Assembly: GCF_000383615.1 (NCBI RefSeq)
Contig: NZ_KB911603.1
Coordinates: 62,001 to 126,000 of the forward strand
Direction of reading: 5' to 3'
Source: Streptomyces canus 299MFChir4.1
GTDB lineage: Bacteria; Actinomycetota; Actinomycetes; Streptomycetales; Streptomycetaceae
Length of the DNA stretch: 64,000 nucleotides
The translations under genes were made by a program, and so were the position numbers. The notes below the pieces were generated by a model. The model saw only the letters and a list, made by a program, of their open reading frames with translations, did no database searches and was not told the DNA's origin. The first letter of the stretch is position 1; each line of letters starts with the position of its first letter. Of the stretch, positions 61,153 through 64,000 are shown in pieces.

Positions 61153-61556
61153 TCCCCGAGTTCGGTGAAGAGGGTGAGCTGGAGTGAACCCGGTGCTTCC
61201 AGCCGGGAGTTGAGCGAGTTCCACGGCGTGCGGGTCGGCTGGGCGACTACTTCCGCCCCGGCCTCGGCCAGCCTCGCCGTGGTCGCCGTCGAGTCGTCCA
61301 CCTCGAACGCCACCCGGATGTGCCCGGCGACCCGCCTGCCGACCTCTACCTCGTCGATGAAGGCCGCGTGGTTCGGGTCGGTGAGCTCCAGCGTGGCGCG
61401 CCCCGCCTCCAGGATGGTGACTCTGCCGTCCGGCGACGAGAACGCGGCCCGCTGGGGCAGACCGAGAACGTCCCGGTAGAAGCGCAGCGCCTCGTCGTAG
61501 TCCTCCGCCGTGACGACGAGACGGAGTTCACGGACGGCGGGGGGTACCTCGGACAT
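61149..61556 (-). CDS. VOC-superfamily (glyoxalase/bleomycin-resistance fold) protein
   Basis: A 135-aa protein with two beta-alpha-beta-beta-beta modules: ELRLVVTAEDYDEALRFYRD at the N-terminus and HIRVAFEVDDSTATTARLAE (near residue 76) in the second half. It lacks a clear full set of metal ligands. Roles in the family include glyoxalase, dioxygenase and drug sequestration, and none can be chosen from sequence. It converges with the response regulator, sharing CTAG at the ends. Confidence 0.82.
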   Translation of the reverse strand: MSEVPPAVRELRLVVTAEDYDEALRFYRDVLGLPQRAAFSSPDGRVTILEAGRATLELTDPNHAAFIDEVEVGRRVAGHIRVAFEVDDSTATTARLAEAGAEVVAQPTRTPWNSLNSRLEAPGSLQLTLFTELGD

Positions 61557-61755
61557 GCGGGCCTCCTGGATGGTGTCCCTCGGGTCAACTCCTCGACCGG
61601 TGCCGAGGATTCCTCCCCCGCGGGAGTGAGGAACCGCCCCGCCTCACCCGTACGGCGGAGGCGCCGAAACCGCCCGCCCCGGCGATCCGGTGATCACGCC
61701 GCCGGCAGCAGTCTGAGGGGGCCATCGACCACCGACCACCCGCCGGGAGGCCCCC

Positions 61756-63858
61756 GTGCTCTCCACCCTCGCCCGGGCGGCGACCCGCCGCCCGCTGACC
61801 GTCATCGGCCTCTGGGCCGCCTTCCTGCTGCTGGGCTTCGGCCTCGGTACCGGCGTCTTCGCCGACCTCTCCGACGATGTGCCCGACGTGCCGGGCACCG
61901 AGTCCGACACGGCTGACGACTACCTCTCCGGTGTGGACCCGACCGGCGAGTCCGTCACCGCGGTCGTCGCGGGCGAGGCCGTCTCCGACGCGGCCCTGCG
62001 CGCCCAGGTGGAGCGGACCGTCGCCCGGGTCCGCGAGATCGCGGGGGTGGCCGGCGTGCCGGACCCGTACACCACCCCCGGTCTCACCGCCCGCGACGGC
62101 CGGGCCCTGATCATCCCCGTCACCTTCGAGGGCGGCCTCAGCGACGAGGACGAGGAGAAGGCGACCGACGCGGCCGTCGACACGATCAAGCGGATCGACG
62201 CACCCGACGTCCACGTCAGCGGCGGCGAACTGCTGGGCCGCCAGCTCGGGGAACGCGCCCAGGAGGACGTGAAGAACGCCGAGTTGATCTCCCTGCCGGT
62301 CGTACTCGCCCTGCTGCTCGTCGTGTTCGGCGGACTGCGCGCCGCAGCGCTGCCGCTGGTGGTAGCGGTGAGCGGGATCGCGGGTGCCTTCCTCGGGCTG
62401 TTCGCCTTCAGCCAGGTGACCGACATCTCGGTGTACGCGATCCAGGTCACCACCATGCTCGGCCTCGGACTCGCCGTCGACTACGCCCTGTTGACACTGG
62501 TCCGCTTCCGCGAGGAACGACGGCACACCGACGACGTGGTGGCGGCCGTGCACCGCGCGGTCGACGCGGCCGGCCGGACCGTCCTGTTCTCCGGCCTCAC
62601 CGTGGCCGTCAGCCTGACCGGCCTGCTGGTCTTCCCGAGCGTGTTCCTGCGCAGCATGGGCCTGGCCGTCGCCGCCGTCGTGGTGGTCGACATGCTGGCC
62701 GCGGTGACGCTGCTGCCCGCGCTGCTCACGAAGTTCGGCGGGCGGATCCGGCCCTCGAAGGCGCGTTCCGAGGACGAGGAGGGCCGCGTCTTCGCCCGCC
62801 TCGCCCGCTTCGCGCAGCGCCGCCGGGTCGCCGTCCTGGTCACCGTCGTCCCGGTCCTGCTGCTCCTGGCCCTGCCGGTGACCGGCATGCGGATCGCCAT
62901 CGGGGATGCCCGGCAACTGCCGTCCGGCACCGAGGCACGGCAGCTGTACGACACCGTCGACGCGCACTTCCCGAAGGGCACCGGGGTCTCCCCCGTGGTC
63001 GTCGTCCTCAAGCCCGGCACCGACCCCGCGACCGCCGACCGCGTCCGCGCCCTGGTTCCGAACGCCGAGTCCCGTGACCTGCCGGGCGGCAACACCGTCG
63101 TGGAACTGCGGCCGCCCGGCACGGTGGACGGCGAGGCGGCCACCGACCTGGTCGAGCGGGTACGGGAGCTGCGCGGCGACCGGCCCGTCGAGGTGACCGG
63201 GGTCGCGGCCCGGCTGGTCGACTTCCGCGCGATGCTCGCCGACCGGGCGCCCTGGGCGGCGCTGACCGTCCTGGCCGCCGTTCTCGTCCTGCTGTTCGCC
63301 TTCACCGGCTCGGTGCTGATCCCGCTGCGCACGATCGCGGCCACCCTGCTCAGCCTGGGCGCGGCGCTCGGCGTGGTGGTGTGGGTCTTCCAGGACGGCC
63401 ACGGGGCCGGACTGCTCGGCGGCGAGGGCCTGGGCGCGCTGAGCCTGACCGCCCCGCCGCTGATCGTGTCGATCGCCTTCGGGCTCGCCATGGACTACGA
63501 GCTGTTCATCCTGGCCCGGATGCGGGAGGCCCGGCAGCGCGACGGCGACGACCACGCGGCCGTCGTGACGGGGCTGCGGCGGTCGGGGCGGGTCGTCACC
63601 TGTGCCGCGCTGCTCCTCGCGATCGTGTTCGGAGCCTTCATGACCGGCGGGTTCTCCCCCATCCTCCAGATCGGTCTCGGTCTGACCCTGGCGGTGCTGG
63701 TCGACGCGACGGTCGTGCGGATGCTGCTGGTCCCGGCGACCATGGCGCTGCTCGGCCGACGTGCATGGTGGGCGCCGAAGCCGCTGCGCAGGGTGCACGA
63801 CCGGTTCGGGCTGCGGGAGGCGCCCACGTCCGAGCGGACCGTGTCGACGAGCGCCTGA
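61756..63858 (+). CDS. MMPL-family RND transporter
   Basis: A 700-aa membrane protein starting at GTG 61756 with GGGAGG 5 nt upstream. It has the MMPL layout: one N-terminal helix (PLTVIGLWAAFLLLGFGLG), a large extracytoplasmic loop (about 35-175), a six-helix block containing TMLGLGLAVDYALLTLVRFREE (near residue 237), a helix at about 355, a second loop (about 375-495) and a second block with IAFGLAMDYELFILARMREA (near residue 575). The Asp-Tyr pairs in both blocks are proton-relay residues. Such pumps export lipids or drugs. It may be under control of the two-component system upstream. The 199 nt before it show no clear promoter. Confidence 0.9.
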   Translation: MLSTLARAATRRPLTVIGLWAAFLLLGFGLGTGVFADLSDDVPDVPGTESDTADDYLSGVDPTGESVTAVVAGEAVSDAALRAQVERTVARVREIAGVAGVPDPYTTPGLTARDGRALIIPVTFEGGLSDEDEEKATDAAVDTIKRIDAPDVHVSGGELLGRQLGERAQEDVKNAELISLPVVLALLLVVFGGLRAAALPLVVAVSGIAGAFLGLFAFSQVTDISVYAIQVTTMLGLGLAVDYALLTLVRFREERRHTDDVVAAVHRAVDAAGRTVLFSGLTVAVSLTGLLVFPSVFLRSMGLAVAAVVVVDMLAAVTLLPALLTKFGGRIRPSKARSEDEEGRVFARLARFAQRRRVAVLVTVVPVLLLLALPVTGMRIAIGDARQLPSGTEARQLYDTVDAHFPKGTGVSPVVVVLKPGTDPATADRVRALVPNAESRDLPGGNTVVELRPPGTVDGEAATDLVERVRELRGDRPVEVTGVAARLVDFRAMLADRAPWAALTVLAAVLVLLFAFTGSVLIPLRTIAATLLSLGAALGVVVWVFQDGHGAGLLGGEGLGALSLTAPPLIVSIAFGLAMDYELFILARMREARQRDGDDHAAVVTGLRRSGRVVTCAALLLAIVFGAFMTGGFSPILQIGLGLTLAVLVDATVVRMLLVPATMALLGRRAWWAPKPLRRVHDRFGLREAPTSERTVSTSA

Positions 63859-63895
63859 CGGCGACGGATGGCGGTGCTCCGGCAGCGTGCGGGGA

Positions 63896-64000
63896 TCACC
63901 TGCTGCTCGGCGCCCCCACGGTGAGCGCCTGCCGCCGCAGGGCGAACTCCCCGGCGGCCGGGTGCGCGAAGCGTTTGAGTTCGTCGCGGGCGGGCCGCGC
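63896..64000 (-). CDS. C-terminal fragment of an MmyB-type regulator domain (runs off the window)
   Basis: The minus strand is open from the window edge to a TGA at 63898-63896, giving 34 codons. The stretch DELKRFAHPAAGEFALRRQA resembles the HP..GE.xL..xAL segment near the end of the MmyB-like ligand-binding domain, typical of Streptomyces Xre-type regulators. The end is shorter than usual for that domain, so this is a partial, moderately supported call. It converges with the MMPL gene. Confidence 0.6.
   Translation of the reverse strand, partial: ARPARDELKRFAHPAAGEFALRRQALTVGAPSSR

Overview
This is a GC-rich window with tightly packed genes, many GTG starts, 4-nt ATGA/GTGA gene overlaps, twin-arginine lipoproteins and sugar ABC transporters that lack their own ATPase. 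Together these point to Streptomyces or a close relative, in an accessory, catabolism-rich part of the chromosome. No rRNA, tRNA, CRISPR, insertion sequence or prophage was seen. About 60 genes are called; the first (L-fuconate dehydratase) and the last (MmyB-type domain) are cut by the window edges.

Layout. (1) 1-7490, plus strand: an oxidative deoxy-sugar operon, most likely L-fucose to 2-keto-3-deoxy-L-fuconate, with dehydratase, lactonase, FucU mutarotase, Zn-alcohol dehydrogenase, SDR, KDPG-type aldolase, PfkB kinase, aldo/keto reductase and a GntR/FCD regulator. Nearly all genes overlap by a few bases. (2) 7619-13322, plus: a Rieske oxygenase, an unrecognised 67-aa protein, a ferredoxin reductase, and an NMT1/SsuA-type uptake ABC transporter. 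(3) 13291-21387, minus: a LacI-controlled alpha-glucan operon with sugar-binding lipoprotein, two permeases, GH13 glucosidase and a secreted beta-helix enzyme that looks like a GH87 alpha-1,3-glucanase. (4) 21458-27083: a PotABCD-like ABC operon (minus) divergent from a GntR regulator and a soluble Cache-domain protein (plus), with a nested palindrome between them.

(5) 27179-33735: unlinked regulatory and housekeeping genes. These are a stand-alone MmyB ligand-binding domain, an HTH regulator plus ImmA/IrrE peptidase pair, an alpha/beta hydrolase, a small conserved-looking protein, a phosphopantetheinyl transferase with a metallophosphoesterase, and an ATP-grasp enzyme. (6) 33878-35554: a GH18 chitinase behind two DasR-type operators. 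(7) 35602-53931: a large glycan locus. On the minus strand are GH29 fucosidase, GH38 mannosidase, GH4 glycosidase and a DeoR regulator. On the plus strand are a PfkB kinase, a sugar ABC transporter, an alkaline-phosphatase-fold phosphodiesterase, a GH2 beta-galactosidase and two Tat-exported phosphoesterases (calcineurin+LamG and PHP). (8) 54037-57815, minus: a CoA-dependent catabolic operon (SDR, amidohydrolase, acyl-CoA ligase, MaoC), divergent from a MarR-IclR regulator pair. (9) 59291-63858: a NarL-type two-component system, a VOC protein and an MMPL exporter.

The parts fit together as polymer and glycan scavenging: secreted chitinase and alpha-glucanase, uptake by CUT1-type ABC transporters that probably borrow a shared ATPase, cytoplasmic glycosidases, and oxidation of released fucose. 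The most interesting parts are the glycan locus carrying three unrelated phosphoesterase folds, the 67-aa protein in the Rieske operon with its 15-bp tandem repeat, and the soluble Cache protein beside the polyamine-like transporter.
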